Translations under genes and position numbers: made by a program | Shown here: positions 8,701-14,656 of the stretch, piece after piece | Layout: the number at the start of each line of letters is the position of its first letter | Position numbering within the stretch: position 1 is the stretch's first letter | Assembly: GCA_041656175.1 (NCBI GenBank) | Contig: JBBAEA010000053.1 | Coordinates: 1-20,944, forward strand | Source of the DNA: JBBAEA01 sp041656175 | Lineage (GTDB): Bacteria; Myxococcota_A; Bradymonadia; UBA4248 | Reading direction: 5' to 3' | DNA length: 20,944 bases | The notes under the pieces: generated by a model | Seen by the model: the letters and a program-made list of their open reading frames with translations, nothing else | Database searches by the model: none | Told to the model about the DNA's origin: nothing

Positions 8701-10260
8701 GATATAGGCGAGTAATTCGCCTTGAGCTTTGCCCTGTAGCTTTAAACGGAGCTGCGGTTCGTTAAGCCCAAATTCGGGGAAAACTTGGGTTCTTATTAAT
8801 ATGTTGGTCAATAACTCTGCATCTACCTTCAAAGATGCGCTAATATCGCCGTTAATCTTGCGAACGCAAGCTAGCGTAAAGGGACCTCGCAATGTGGAAA
8901 AGCTCGCAACGAGATCTACAGCATTGAGCTGCATGCCAGGAACAAAGGCGAGCTTTCCGTGGCTATTGACTGAAAATGCGTGGGTATAGACGACGCATTC
9001 CTCAAAGGCTAGGCCGAAATCGACAACGCTTGAGAGTTCAATTTTCTCTACCCCTAGCTCGCCCTCAAAGCCCACGTAGCTGCGCCCTTCACTCGCCTCG
9101 GCTGCAAGGCTGAAGTCCTTAATATAGGAGCCGCGAAGAATTTCCCATCTGCCTTCCAAATCGTTGCCGCTGCCCATGAGCGAAAATCGCCACGCTTTTT
9201 CGGGATTAATCAAGTTGGCAACACCCAAAAGTTGAGCCTCGCGTAGGCTAAAGGCAAAGCGCGACTTTATCGAAAAATCATCGCCATCTTCAATGCTACC
9301 CTCAAGCAAAAACGCCAATTCTTCGCCTACGCGCCCAGCATCCATCTTCGCGTCAATGCTCAGCGCATACTCCTTGGCAAGCGAAACTTCTAAATGCCGC
9401 TCCTCGCGCGTGATAAAGCGAAAATCGATGCCGTTAACTTGCAATTTCGCCGATACTTGACCTTCAATGGATTCGATCATCGAAGCAAAGGTGAGCATTA
9501 AGCTCTCCCCCCGCGAACTATCTACGCAAAACTGCTCTACTAACTTGCTCACATCGGCAAAAAAGCGTGGAATGAGTCGCTCTGGCACTCGTAGAAGTTT
9601 AAAAGGGATTCGTAACTTTTCGCTAAAAATCACTTCACCCGTAAAATAGATGTGTAAAAACCGTCCTTCTAGGTGTTCATAGGCTCTGCATTCCAAAGCC
9701 GAGAGGCTAACCTTGACGATGTTATCCATCGCTTCTTCGGCGCGTTCAACCCCTCGCCCTATAACCTCGCGTGAGCGCAGCAGTGAATCGCTAAGCCCGC
9801 CCTTGAGCACCTTTTGCGTTAAGCGCTTTATCCCTTTGACGCCCGAAAATTTATCTAAATATGCACTCGCCTTAGTCATAAAGAAAAACGGATCAACGGG
9901 AGACTCGGCAAATAACATTTGCACTTCATCAATGGTGGTAAAAAGGTTTTCCACCACAATAGGCGAGTTAAAAACGATTTTTAAGTGCGAAAGGGAAATT
10001 TTATTCTGTTCTCCTTCAAAAACAGCTTTTATTTCGCAAGGCGCCTGTTTCGGTATCCGTATGCGTATCGCACGCTCTCCAAACTGCAGCGCGTGTAAGC
10101 CAGGTCGCATTTCGGTGCGCAGCTGCCCTTCGACTCTCTTTGTGAGGAAGGGGAGGCTATCGCCTAGGCCAAAAATAATGTTTCCGGTTGCCTCATTTGG
10201 CGTCCCTAGCTCCTCTCCTCCAAGCCTCAGGCCAACTTCTACCGCTTTGTGCTCCGCCAT
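5734..10260 (-). CDS. Giant protein of unknown function with alpha/beta-hydrolase-like C-terminus
   Basis: The 1508-residue product matches no family I recognise over most of its length. It has no signal peptide, so it is probably cytoplasmic. The N-terminal half looks strand-rich, with long amphipathic segments. The middle is helical, with a Lys/Ala-rich stretch at about 1040-1105. The C-terminal part resembles an alpha/beta hydrolase: a strand VKLVRANTG, then FAMLGYSQG with a nucleophile-type Ser at about 1269, then a helix and a strand. Downstream Asp (about 1425) and the His pair in EAHHW (about 1456-1457) could complete a triad, but this is inference. I chose the ATG at 10260 because GGGAGG lies six bases upstream; a GTG at 10266 overlaps that site. 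It appears to be monocistronic. The frame is intact throughout, which argues for a functional gene. Confidence 0.85.
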   Translation of the reverse strand: MAEHKAVEVGLRLGGEELGTPNEATGNIIFGLGDSLPFLTKRVEGQLRTEMRPGLHALQFGERAIRIRIPKQAPCEIKAVFEGEQNKISLSHLKIVFNSPIVVENLFTTIDEVQMLFAESPVDPFFFMTKASAYLDKFSGVKGIKRLTQKVLKGGLSDSLLRSREVIGRGVERAEEAMDNIVKVSLSALECRAYEHLEGRFLHIYFTGEVIFSEKLRIPFKLLRVPERLIPRFFADVSKLVEQFCVDSSRGESLMLTFASMIESIEGQVSAKLQVNGIDFRFITREERHLEVSLAKEYALSIDAKMDAGRVGEELAFLLEGSIEDGDDFSIKSRFAFSLREAQLLGVANLINPEKAWRFSLMGSGNDLEGRWEILRGSYIKDFSLAAEASEGRSYVGFEGELGVEKIELSSVVDFGLAFEECVVYTHAFSVNSHGKLAFVPGMQLNAVDLVASFSTLRGPFTLACVRKINGDISASLKVDAELLTNILIRTQVFPEFGLNEPQLRLKLQGKAQGELLAYIRENEKHEMEISFDQSQVLVEMAKSCVEWCKAALTLDDSAKIVLSAKNFSLSSRGIRSSDFALSWDFLAPPMLCANNRNAPILAKELQRGGFDFHISKAGLVRISGGSGFYDGHFFNALINPDEELHKYVQILSSDSFGQSIVPALRVVSDKAADFAELCIKKINILKRFAKEEGYTAIKDFLPTLTLGRAISQVLVESDALAQEMHKVVTDVIEAKGVDRPRIMRIIEDYFPDYEYLYEIDRILRWLNNVASPVKFVPPAQTREIAISEQKAYQSFCAPLPSAAEFYALKENNSAAENVLDYGSGFSLAQLEWLESQNISMTPTAEKRLLTLLKIKKRLADQEPRGGGYLFQDFSIDLFLGSLLKQENAALAQLKHEEQHGFEAMFRSLLSPEDIAILLSAGISSKYHGQLVQINQDRLFELIQRRGRDYAIAVFYEVGQGNSRILNSMLLSFLEQTQLHLRESVDRSKALSQLFNYDVPRRADFMAGGLRAKDSYYAAINELSEFILSQSKTYEAAKKKMQDYRHPSDKSQTTNSKEAKKAANALKKADKLALAHDFDAPEQDPKKLEKLKSAYLAAYSAAAQLLQSDPKAFKLPWFQEFWSRTHEMLLIRSFLRNIKEEIEECVAWTERKFGKTLPDSQNELVKLAVDILYHYQEDKERILSDPLVRLQIAPAKGKVALSIVSSMGVITDGEDGYELECSYKRLQEERGVKLVRANTGTIKTLDYNARIISEAIMSVEGPFAMLGYSQGCANMLEAERRLYQGTPESRLKLDNLVSRQFIFSSLNGSAHASCGNEKYLRAVVEGESILKFYQAIYSKATIQSAFTLLKSLMESRYGTHFLGSVTSLSHEGLQALARDGQFSPDVPSLSTRAVLSQDIPECLVFMRNHYIKQTQDPQNDSQVADHCAYGYFIWNSNDDVDELKHSDIPTRTLEAHHWSTLLRDVEFIETQYDRERLVYRGPKDLFLFPWIEGLILFGKLPLIEDEVS

Positions 10261-10330
10261 GGTCACCTCCCAGATTCCTTGCGCTCCAATTTACGGCTAC
10301 ATGCCTCGGCAAACTTATACTATTTGCACC

Positions 10331-10367
10331 ATAAAAATAAAGCCTCCGCAATCAGATTGTGGAGGCT
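10331..10367 (-). terminator. Rho-independent terminator of the small lipoprotein gene
   Basis: Read on the minus strand, AGCCTCC pairs with GGAGGCT (10341-10367). Inside it CAAT pairs with ATTG around a three-base loop, and TTATTTTTAT follows immediately. It begins about 20 bases after the stop of the 143-codon lipoprotein gene and separates that gene from the giant gene. Confidence 0.85.
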
Positions 10368-10386
10368 TCGCTGCTAAAAAGCAAAC

Positions 10387-10818
10387 TTACGGATTCTTGT
10401 TTTCGTATTCCACGGCATTTTGCAGTGCTTGGTTGAAGCCCTCAATGCCCTTGTACTTTTCAATGGCATTCTCAAATTCCTCTCCTCCCTTTTCTGAGCA
10501 GTCGTCTACACGTCGAGAGAAAGTAGCGATATTTCCCGCCATTAATAGCGCATAAGCGATATTGATGGGTTTGGTGTAGAAACTCTTTTCGGCTAGTTCG
10601 GGGATGGATTCTTTGAGGGCTTCGCTGTTGGCCTCATAATATTTATTGAGCGCTTTACCAAATTCTACACAATCCGTGGGATTGTCTTTGGAGATCTTGG
10701 CCAATTCGTTCGAGTGCGTGTAAAATTTTGGCGGTTTTCTCGATTCTTCATCACAGCTAACGAGCATGAATACGCTTAATAACAACAAGGGCAATATACT
10801 AAGTAGAACTTTTTTCAT
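10387..10818 (-). CDS. Small lipoprotein of unknown function
   Basis: A 143-residue predicted lipoprotein. The type II signal peptide runs to MLVSC with the lipidated Cys22, followed by DEES. The mature part is hydrophilic and mostly helical, with two further cysteines (in TDCVEF and DDCSEK) that could pair. I recognise no family. The start is supported by GAGGAG seven bases upstream of the ATG at 10818. The gene ends in a strong terminator and has a large inverted-repeat region upstream, so it is likely its own transcription unit. The Asp right after the lipidated cysteine would signal inner-membrane retention under the E. coli Lol rule, but that rule may not hold in this lineage. Confidence 0.8.
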   Translation of the reverse strand: MKKVLLSILPLLLLSVFMLVSCDEESRKPPKFYTHSNELAKISKDNPTDCVEFGKALNKYYEANSEALKESIPELAEKSFYTKPINIAYALLMAGNIATFSRRVDDCSEKGGEEFENAIEKYKGIEGFNQALQNAVEYENKNP

Positions 10819-10925
10819 GACAACTCCTCATTAAAGTAAGCACACGACAACACAGTCGTAGCAAGACGCAACTTAGCAGATAGCTTGAGCGCATTCAACG
10901 ACTTGTTTAAATTATTTATCTTTGG

Positions 10926-11077
10926 GTGGGGGCAACAGCCCCCTACGCGCAAGCTTCCCTCATGATCGGTGGCTTCACGCATGATTTTATGCTTTGTATG
11001 CGCTCAATCCGCGCATCCAAAGCATAAAATGCGTTCAGTCACCGCTCCTTCGGGCGATCTTGCGCTACCCCCCACAA
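10926..11077. repeat. Large imperfect palindrome (about 150 bases)
   Basis: The core arms 10967-11003 and 11011-11044 pair around a seven-base centre. Matching blocks include CGGTG/CACCG, ACGCAT/ATGCGT, TTTTATGCTTTG/CAAAGCATAAAA and ATGCGC/GCGCAT. Outer arms GTGGGGG...GCGCAAG (10926-10952) and CTTGCGCTACCCCCCAC (about 11059-11075) also match, with an extra hairpin GGGGGC/GCCCCC (10928-10943) inserted in the left arm. It lies in the 414-base divergent gap between the small lipoprotein gene and the first cysteine-rich gene. The arms have diverged, suggesting a decaying repeat. The rest of the gap holds no gene that I can support. Confidence 0.7.
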
Positions 11078-11178
11078 AAACAAACAGCATGAATATCTCA
11101 TTTATCTGGGTATCCATAGGTTTTATAGTATTTGCGTAATTTGAGCTTTTCGGTAATTGGTGCTGTGGGGATGCGTAA

Positions 11179-11199
11179 CAGCCTAGGGCTGGCTTTTTT
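11179..11199 (+). terminator. Terminator-like hairpin in the leader of the cysteine-rich gene
   Basis: CAGCC and GGCTG form a 5-bp stem with a three-base loop, followed by GCTTTTTTC. It ends about 34 bases before the ATG at 11233. No plus-strand gene lies between 10819 and here, so it either insulates the gene from upstream transcription or works as an attenuator. The stem is short, so strength is uncertain. Confidence 0.45.
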
Positions 11200-11232
11200 C
11201 GACCTTGAGTGGCAAATTTTTAGGGAATAGAA

Positions 11233-11610
11233 ATGAAGAAATTGATGTTTTTTGTCATTTTTTGTGTATCCATATTAACGGTTTTGGCCTGCGAAGATGA
11301 AACCAGAGCCACTAAGTTGTGTGGCAATGGATATTTGGACGAGGGAGAGTATTGCGATGGAACGCTTTTTGCTGAAGGTAATGACAGTTGTAAAGTCTTT
11401 TCGCCAACGCTGCCATGGAGGGAGGGGGGCAAACCTGCATGTGATCGGAATTGCCAGTTGACCTTCGGTAGCTGTAAACAGGATTGCACTCTTTCTGACT
11501 GTACGGAAACGCACTGCGAAGGCAATGTTTTGGTGACCTGTACAGAAGACGAAACCGTCGATGAGAGACGCGATTGCCAAGAGCAGGTTTGCAGCGAAAG
11601 GTACAAATAG
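11233..11610 (+). CDS. Cysteine-rich lipoprotein, 5' segment of an interrupted frame
   Basis: This 125-codon segment starts with a type II signal peptide (lipobox VLAC, lipidated Cys20, then EDE). It continues with CGNGYLDEGEYCDG, the DUF4215-like cysteine-rich motif frequent in secreted Myxococcota-type proteins, and more paired cysteines. AGGGA precedes the ATG by several bases. The frame ends at TAG (11608-11610), but the same frame stays open and cysteine-rich beyond it to 12141, so the segment is very likely the front part of a 302-codon gene. The product would be an envelope or surface lipoprotein with disulphide-bonded repeats; its partner or ligand is unknown. A terminator-like hairpin lies in its leader. 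Confidence 0.7.
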   Translation: MKKLMFFVIFCVSILTVLACEDETRATKLCGNGYLDEGEYCDGTLFAEGNDSCKVFSPTLPWREGGKPACDRNCQLTFGSCKQDCTLSDCTETHCEGNVLVTCTEDETVDERRDCQEQVCSERYK

Positions 11611-12141
11611 TGCGTAGATTGTAAGGATGGGGATCACCGTTGTATTGTAGGTGATGACGATGAGAACATTCTGCAAAAGTGTGAGGGCGGACTATGGGGC
11701 GATAGCCAACAATGCGGGAATAAAATTTGTGATCTCTCGATCCCTGGCTGTATTGAATGCAATAACGGCGATATGCGCTGCAATGAGGTAGACAACAGGG
11801 CTGAACTATGCCGTAATAATACATGGATAGTCTTAGATGACTGCCAAGCTAAAAGTGAGTCTCGCTGTAATGGAACTTGGACCCTTGAGAATCCTGTATT
11901 ACGGGAATACGGATGCAGCATGGCGTTTGGCAACAACGTGCCCAAATGTTAGCAAAAATGCACAGAAACAGAGTGTTCTGATGAGACAAAGTATCCTAAT
12001 CCTGGGGTAACAAGCAGCTGCCATAGCTATCCAAGGGTACTCAACGAATGCGTGGATGGATTCGTTGTGCCCCATTGTTGCTTTAAAACTAAAGACAACG
12101 AAGTTTGTAAGGATAGGGTTTGCCAAATAATTGTTAACTAG
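11611..12141 (+). pseudogene. Continuation of the cysteine-rich lipoprotein frame after in-frame TAG codons
   Basis: Reading on in the frame of the 11233 gene, 113 codons follow the first TAG before a second TAG at 11950-11952. Another 62 follow before the final TAG at 12139-12141. Both pieces are clearly protein-like. Two copies of a motif C-x2-C-x2-GD-x-RC ... C-x4-W begin at CVDCKDGDHRC and CIECNNGDMRC, and the last piece has QKCTETECSDE and further cysteines. There is no frameshift and no in-frame TAA or TGA. The simplest reading is a gene with two nonsense mutations (CAG to TAG would suffice at each). Recoding of TAG is the alternative. Confidence 0.6.
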
Positions 12142-12222
12142 CGCGTGTTCTTCTTTTGCTGGCAATTTAACGGCAAAGATATTGAAGGGCAAAACGCGTA
12201 TAGCGATGGTTTAGCATACAAA

Positions 12223-12280
12223 AGGAGATGGTCTCATGATTTTTATCTTTTCGCTCAACTTTGAGTCATCTCCTGTTTTG
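12223..12280 (+). terminator. Long hairpin after the first cysteine-rich gene
   Basis: AGGAGATG (12223-12230) pairs with CATCTCCT (12267-12274). CTCA (12233-12236) and TGAG (12262-12265) extend the stem inward around a 25-base loop. TGTTTTGCTC follows. It sits about 80 bases beyond the TAG at 12141, which supports that TAG as the natural gene end. The long loop and interrupted T-run make termination strength uncertain. Confidence 0.45.
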
Positions 12281-12416
12281 CTCTGAGCTACACAAACAAC
12301 GATACCGCGCCATGAAAAATTAGCATGCCAGAACTTCAAACGCAGCCACGCTGCTTTGCTTGAACGTCGTTCGCTAGACATCGCTACGGAACGACAGGCG
12401 TGTAACTCGTTGGTAT

Positions 12417-12445
12417 TTGAAGAGTCATAAATTCCATGCTATCGT
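12417..12445 (+). promoter_or_regulatory. Possible sigma-70-type promoter of the large cysteine-rich gene
   Basis: TTGAAG (12417-12422), a 17-base spacer and TATCGT (12440-12445) match the -35 and -10 consensus at four of six positions each. The start codon follows about 40 bases later. It lies in the 345-base gap 12142-12486, which otherwise holds the hairpin at 12223-12280, a GTCGTTC/GAACGAC hairpin near 12366-12395, and no gene I can support. Confidence 0.35.
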
Positions 12446-12486
12446 ATGGGTGGCGTTGTCTTAGCCATTGGCGTTAGGAGTTTATG

Positions 12487-12702
12487 ATGAAACGATATAG
12501 GAGCATATTTTGGGTGGGAATCACGCTGTTGTTTTTGGCGACGAGCGGTGGTTGCGACAAAGATGACGCCATTTTTGTAAGTCAGAGGGAATGCGAAGCA
12601 GCGGGAAAGCTTTGGTTTGAGGGGACTTGCCGTTGTATGTCGGGACGTCAGGAACTATGCAATTATCGGAATACGGTTTGCGATGAAGAGGGGGGGCTGT
12701 AA
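12487..12702 (+). CDS. Signal peptide and N-terminus of the large cysteine-rich lipoprotein (frame-split)
   Basis: This 71-codon frame encodes a type II signal peptide (lipobox SGGC, lipidated Cys23, then DKDD) and a short cysteine-containing stretch. It then stops at TAA just after a run of seven G (12690-12696). Dropping one G joins it in frame to the 12697-14353 repeat region, giving one protein of 621 residues and the natural-looking junction DEEGGCNCQEGF. The second ATG at 12487 is preferred over 12484 because AGGAG lies six bases before it and only three before the first. In the present frame the cell would make only a short truncated lipoprotein. Confidence 0.7.
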   Translation: MKRYRSIFWVGITLLFLATSGGCDKDDAIFVSQRECEAAGKLWFEGTCRCMSGRQELCNYRNTVCDEEGGL

Positions 12703-14353
12703 TTGTCAGGAGGGATTTACTACGCATTTGGCGGCGAGTGACGGGAGCTTTCTCGGTTGTGTGAAGGATTGCGCTTCGCTGCGTTGCGGGTCTGCTGCCG
12801 TTTGTTATCGGCATGAAGAAGGTGAACGCTGCGCTTGTGGGGGAGTCGATGGAGCGCATTGTGTGGGTGATGCTTATTGTGAGGCCGATACGGGTGAGTG
12901 CATTTGTCCAGATGGCGCGGTAACAGTTCGTGATTTGAGTGCTAAGTTTGTGGAGTGCGCGTCGGATTGCGGTGGCAAAGAGTGCGGGGAGGAACTCTTA
13001 TGTATCGCGACGGGCGATAAACGCGATTGTCGTTGTTCGGGTGCTAGGAAGGATTTGTGTTTCGGTGAGGGTACTTTCTGTGCACCAGACGGCAGCTGTG
13101 TCTGTGACAGCGCAAGGGTTGCGCATCGCAACAGTGATGATGAGTTTTTGGCTTGTTTAGAGGATTGCGGCGGAGTGCGTTGCGGTAGCCGCGCCTCTTG
13201 TTATGACGAGGAATCGGGTCGGGTTTGTCGGTGTCGTGCTGGGGATAAGGACTTTTGCATTGGACATGGTCGTTGTACAGATGAAGGGAAGTGTAAATGT
13301 AATAATCCGCAGAACGGTATTTACAGCCCTGATAATATTCTTCTCGAATGCGACTTAATCGGTTTTTGCGGTACCGGCTATTGTGCTCCCGATGCGAAGT
13401 GTTATCACATGCGCGATGACGCCGAGGGGCGACGCGTTTTAGACTGTCGTTGCGATAATGCCGAGCGCAATTTGTGCTTTGGCGAGAATAATACTTGTAC
13501 GGGTAGTTATTCGTGTGTGAATGGTAATTGTGAAGAGCATTCGAGCAGGGCTTCGGAGCTGGTTATGGTCAATGGTACAAAGACCTATAAGCCGGGCTGC
13601 GTTGAACGATGTGGTGGTAATTATCCGTGTGATGAGATAGTCAGTCTTTGTGTGGTTGACGGCGATGAGAGGAATTGTCGTTGTATAGATGAGACGGGGG
13701 ATGTGTGTCCGCCGAAAGGGTATTATTGTGATGTTTGGCGATGTTTAAAGAACCACTGTATTAGCGGGGAGAACAACACGATAGGTTGCGGTGACGCGAA
13801 ATGTGATCCCGCGAAGGGCTGTTATTGCGGTGATCTTCATAATACGGGTGACTTAAAAGCCGCAAAGTCATGTATGGAAAGTCCAGGAAAGGAGCATGCG
13901 GGTATGGCGGGCCGCCATTTTTATTCCTGCGGTGGAGTGGAAGGGACGTGGAAAGATAAACCGATAAATTATTGTACGTGTAAGGAGGGGTATACGCCGC
14001 AATATGAATATACCAAGACGATCCTGCCCGGGGTCGGTGTGAAAGTCACTAAAGAGTTTAAGGGTTGTGGTTGGGGACCCTGCTTCGGAGCGCAAGAATG
14101 TCCCGTTGGCGCAGAGTGTATGTGGTATAAGGATAACCCCAGTGCCAAATCGTGTCGTTGTTGGGGAAGGGAGGGTAAAACCTGTATCGGTAAAGACTCG
14201 GTGTGTGACAAGACAGAGTGCATAGAGTGTAAAGGTGATCGGGTTATGCAAGATGCTAACGGTCATTGCAGAATGTGTGCTTGGCCACCTATAGATGCTG
14301 TCGGTGATGATCCTAATAAATGCGAACAGTGGCTTCCCACGTTTGTTGAGTAA
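12617..14353 (+). CDS. Large cysteine-rich repeat protein (main body, out of frame with its signal peptide)
   Basis: This is the body of the cysteine-rich lipoprotein. Only the part from about 12697 looks native. The codons between 12617 and 12696 overlap the signal-peptide gene in another frame and lack any export signal. From CNCQEGF onward there are five EGF-like units with ten cysteines each (12758-13786), then a further cysteine-rich stretch ending at LPTFVE. So many cysteines imply an oxidising, extracytoplasmic location and disulphide bonds. That requires fusion to the lipobox-bearing 5' segment. The frame has no other interruption over 550 codons, which argues against old decay. A structural, adhesive or protein-binding surface role is plausible but unproven. 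The gene converges on the Bat cluster. Confidence 0.8.
   Translation: MRGLAVVCRDVRNYAIIGIRFAMKRGGCNCQEGFTTHLAASDGSFLGCVKDCASLRCGSAAVCYRHEEGERCACGGVDGAHCVGDAYCEADTGECICPDGAVTVRDLSAKFVECASDCGGKECGEELLCIATGDKRDCRCSGARKDLCFGEGTFCAPDGSCVCDSARVAHRNSDDEFLACLEDCGGVRCGSRASCYDEESGRVCRCRAGDKDFCIGHGRCTDEGKCKCNNPQNGIYSPDNILLECDLIGFCGTGYCAPDAKCYHMRDDAEGRRVLDCRCDNAERNLCFGENNTCTGSYSCVNGNCEEHSSRASELVMVNGTKTYKPGCVERCGGNYPCDEIVSLCVVDGDERNCRCIDETGDVCPPKGYYCDVWRCLKNHCISGENNTIGCGDAKCDPAKGCYCGDLHNTGDLKAAKSCMESPGKEHAGMAGRHFYSCGGVEGTWKDKPINYCTCKEGYTPQYEYTKTILPGVGVKVTKEFKGCGWGPCFGAQECPVGAECMWYKDNPSAKSCRCWGREGKTCIGKDSVCDKTECIECKGDRVMQDANGHCRMCAWPPIDAVGDDPNKCEQWLPTFVE
12690..12696 (+). repeat. Seven-G homopolymer at the frameshift point
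   Basis: The run of seven G lies between the GA of GAG and CTGTAATTG. With seven G the signal-peptide frame ends at TAA six bases later. With six G (or nine) it continues into the 553-codon repeat domain. Such tracts expand and contract by slippage during replication and are classic contingency loci, but they are also common sites of sequencing error. Confidence 0.85.
12758..13786 (+). repeat. Five tandem ten-cysteine protein units
   Basis: The units start at 12758, 12956, 13154, 13349 and 13598, and are 66, 66, 65, 83 and 63 residues long. Each has ten cysteines. Units 1-3 follow C-x3-C-x4-C-x5-C-x8-C-x-C-x7-C-x5/6-C-x5/6-C-x-C. Units 4 and 5 keep the cysteine count with altered spacing. 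The arrangement is EGF-like but not a standard six-cysteine EGF domain. Confidence 0.85.
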
Positions 14354-14656
14354 GCTGTTTATGCCGTCTCTTTAGTCGTGTGATCGCTTACGCTCCAAAG
14401 TTTACGTGCAAGCTCTAGGGGGCAGCTTTCAAAGCCGCCCCTAATAGTTCATTTCACGCAACACTTCAAAGAAGGCAGCCTGAATCTTATTTCACAATTT
14501 TTTAAAAAATTTCGTGTTTTTCGTGCTTAATAAGTTTTTCCATCAATAACGTCGTATTTTTTACTACGAAAGGACGAATGGCACGAAAGTCTATAGTCGT
14601 GTGGTAGATGCTTTATGGCTTTTCCTGCATGTGCTGCATAAACTCATGGATACCGC
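14354..14656. other. Convergent intergenic region
   Basis: This gap separates the 3' ends of the plus-strand cysteine-rich gene and the minus-strand BatD/E gene. It holds an imperfect GC-rich hairpin at 14417-14442 (GGGGGC-GCTT with AAGC-GCCCC), which may terminate one or both transcripts although no strong T-run follows. It also has a perfect A/T palindrome AATTTTTTAAAAAATT at 14496-14511 and a TCGTA/TACGA stem near 14552-14569. I see no gene. Confidence 0.5.

Noticed and set aside
9713..10555. 280-codon open frame on the plus strand
   Set aside because: It lies antisense to the giant gene and the small lipoprotein gene, both of which have good ribosome sites. Its product is Ser/Pro/Arg-rich with no recognisable motif, typical of a shadow frame.
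11275..12192. Several minus-strand frames opposite the first cysteine-rich gene
   Set aside because: The plus-strand frame has a signal peptide and regular cysteine motifs, whereas the minus-strand products have no coherent features.
12142..12264. Further 40-codon extension of the first cysteine-rich frame past the third TAG
   Set aside because: It contains one cysteine, runs into the terminator-like hairpin and ends inside it, so the TAG at 12139 is more likely the true end.
12236..12286. 16-codon open frame preceded by AAAGGAG
   Set aside because: It lies inside the hairpin at 12223-12280, whose left arm supplies the apparent ribosome site. No sign of conservation can be judged, so a leader peptide is not claimed.
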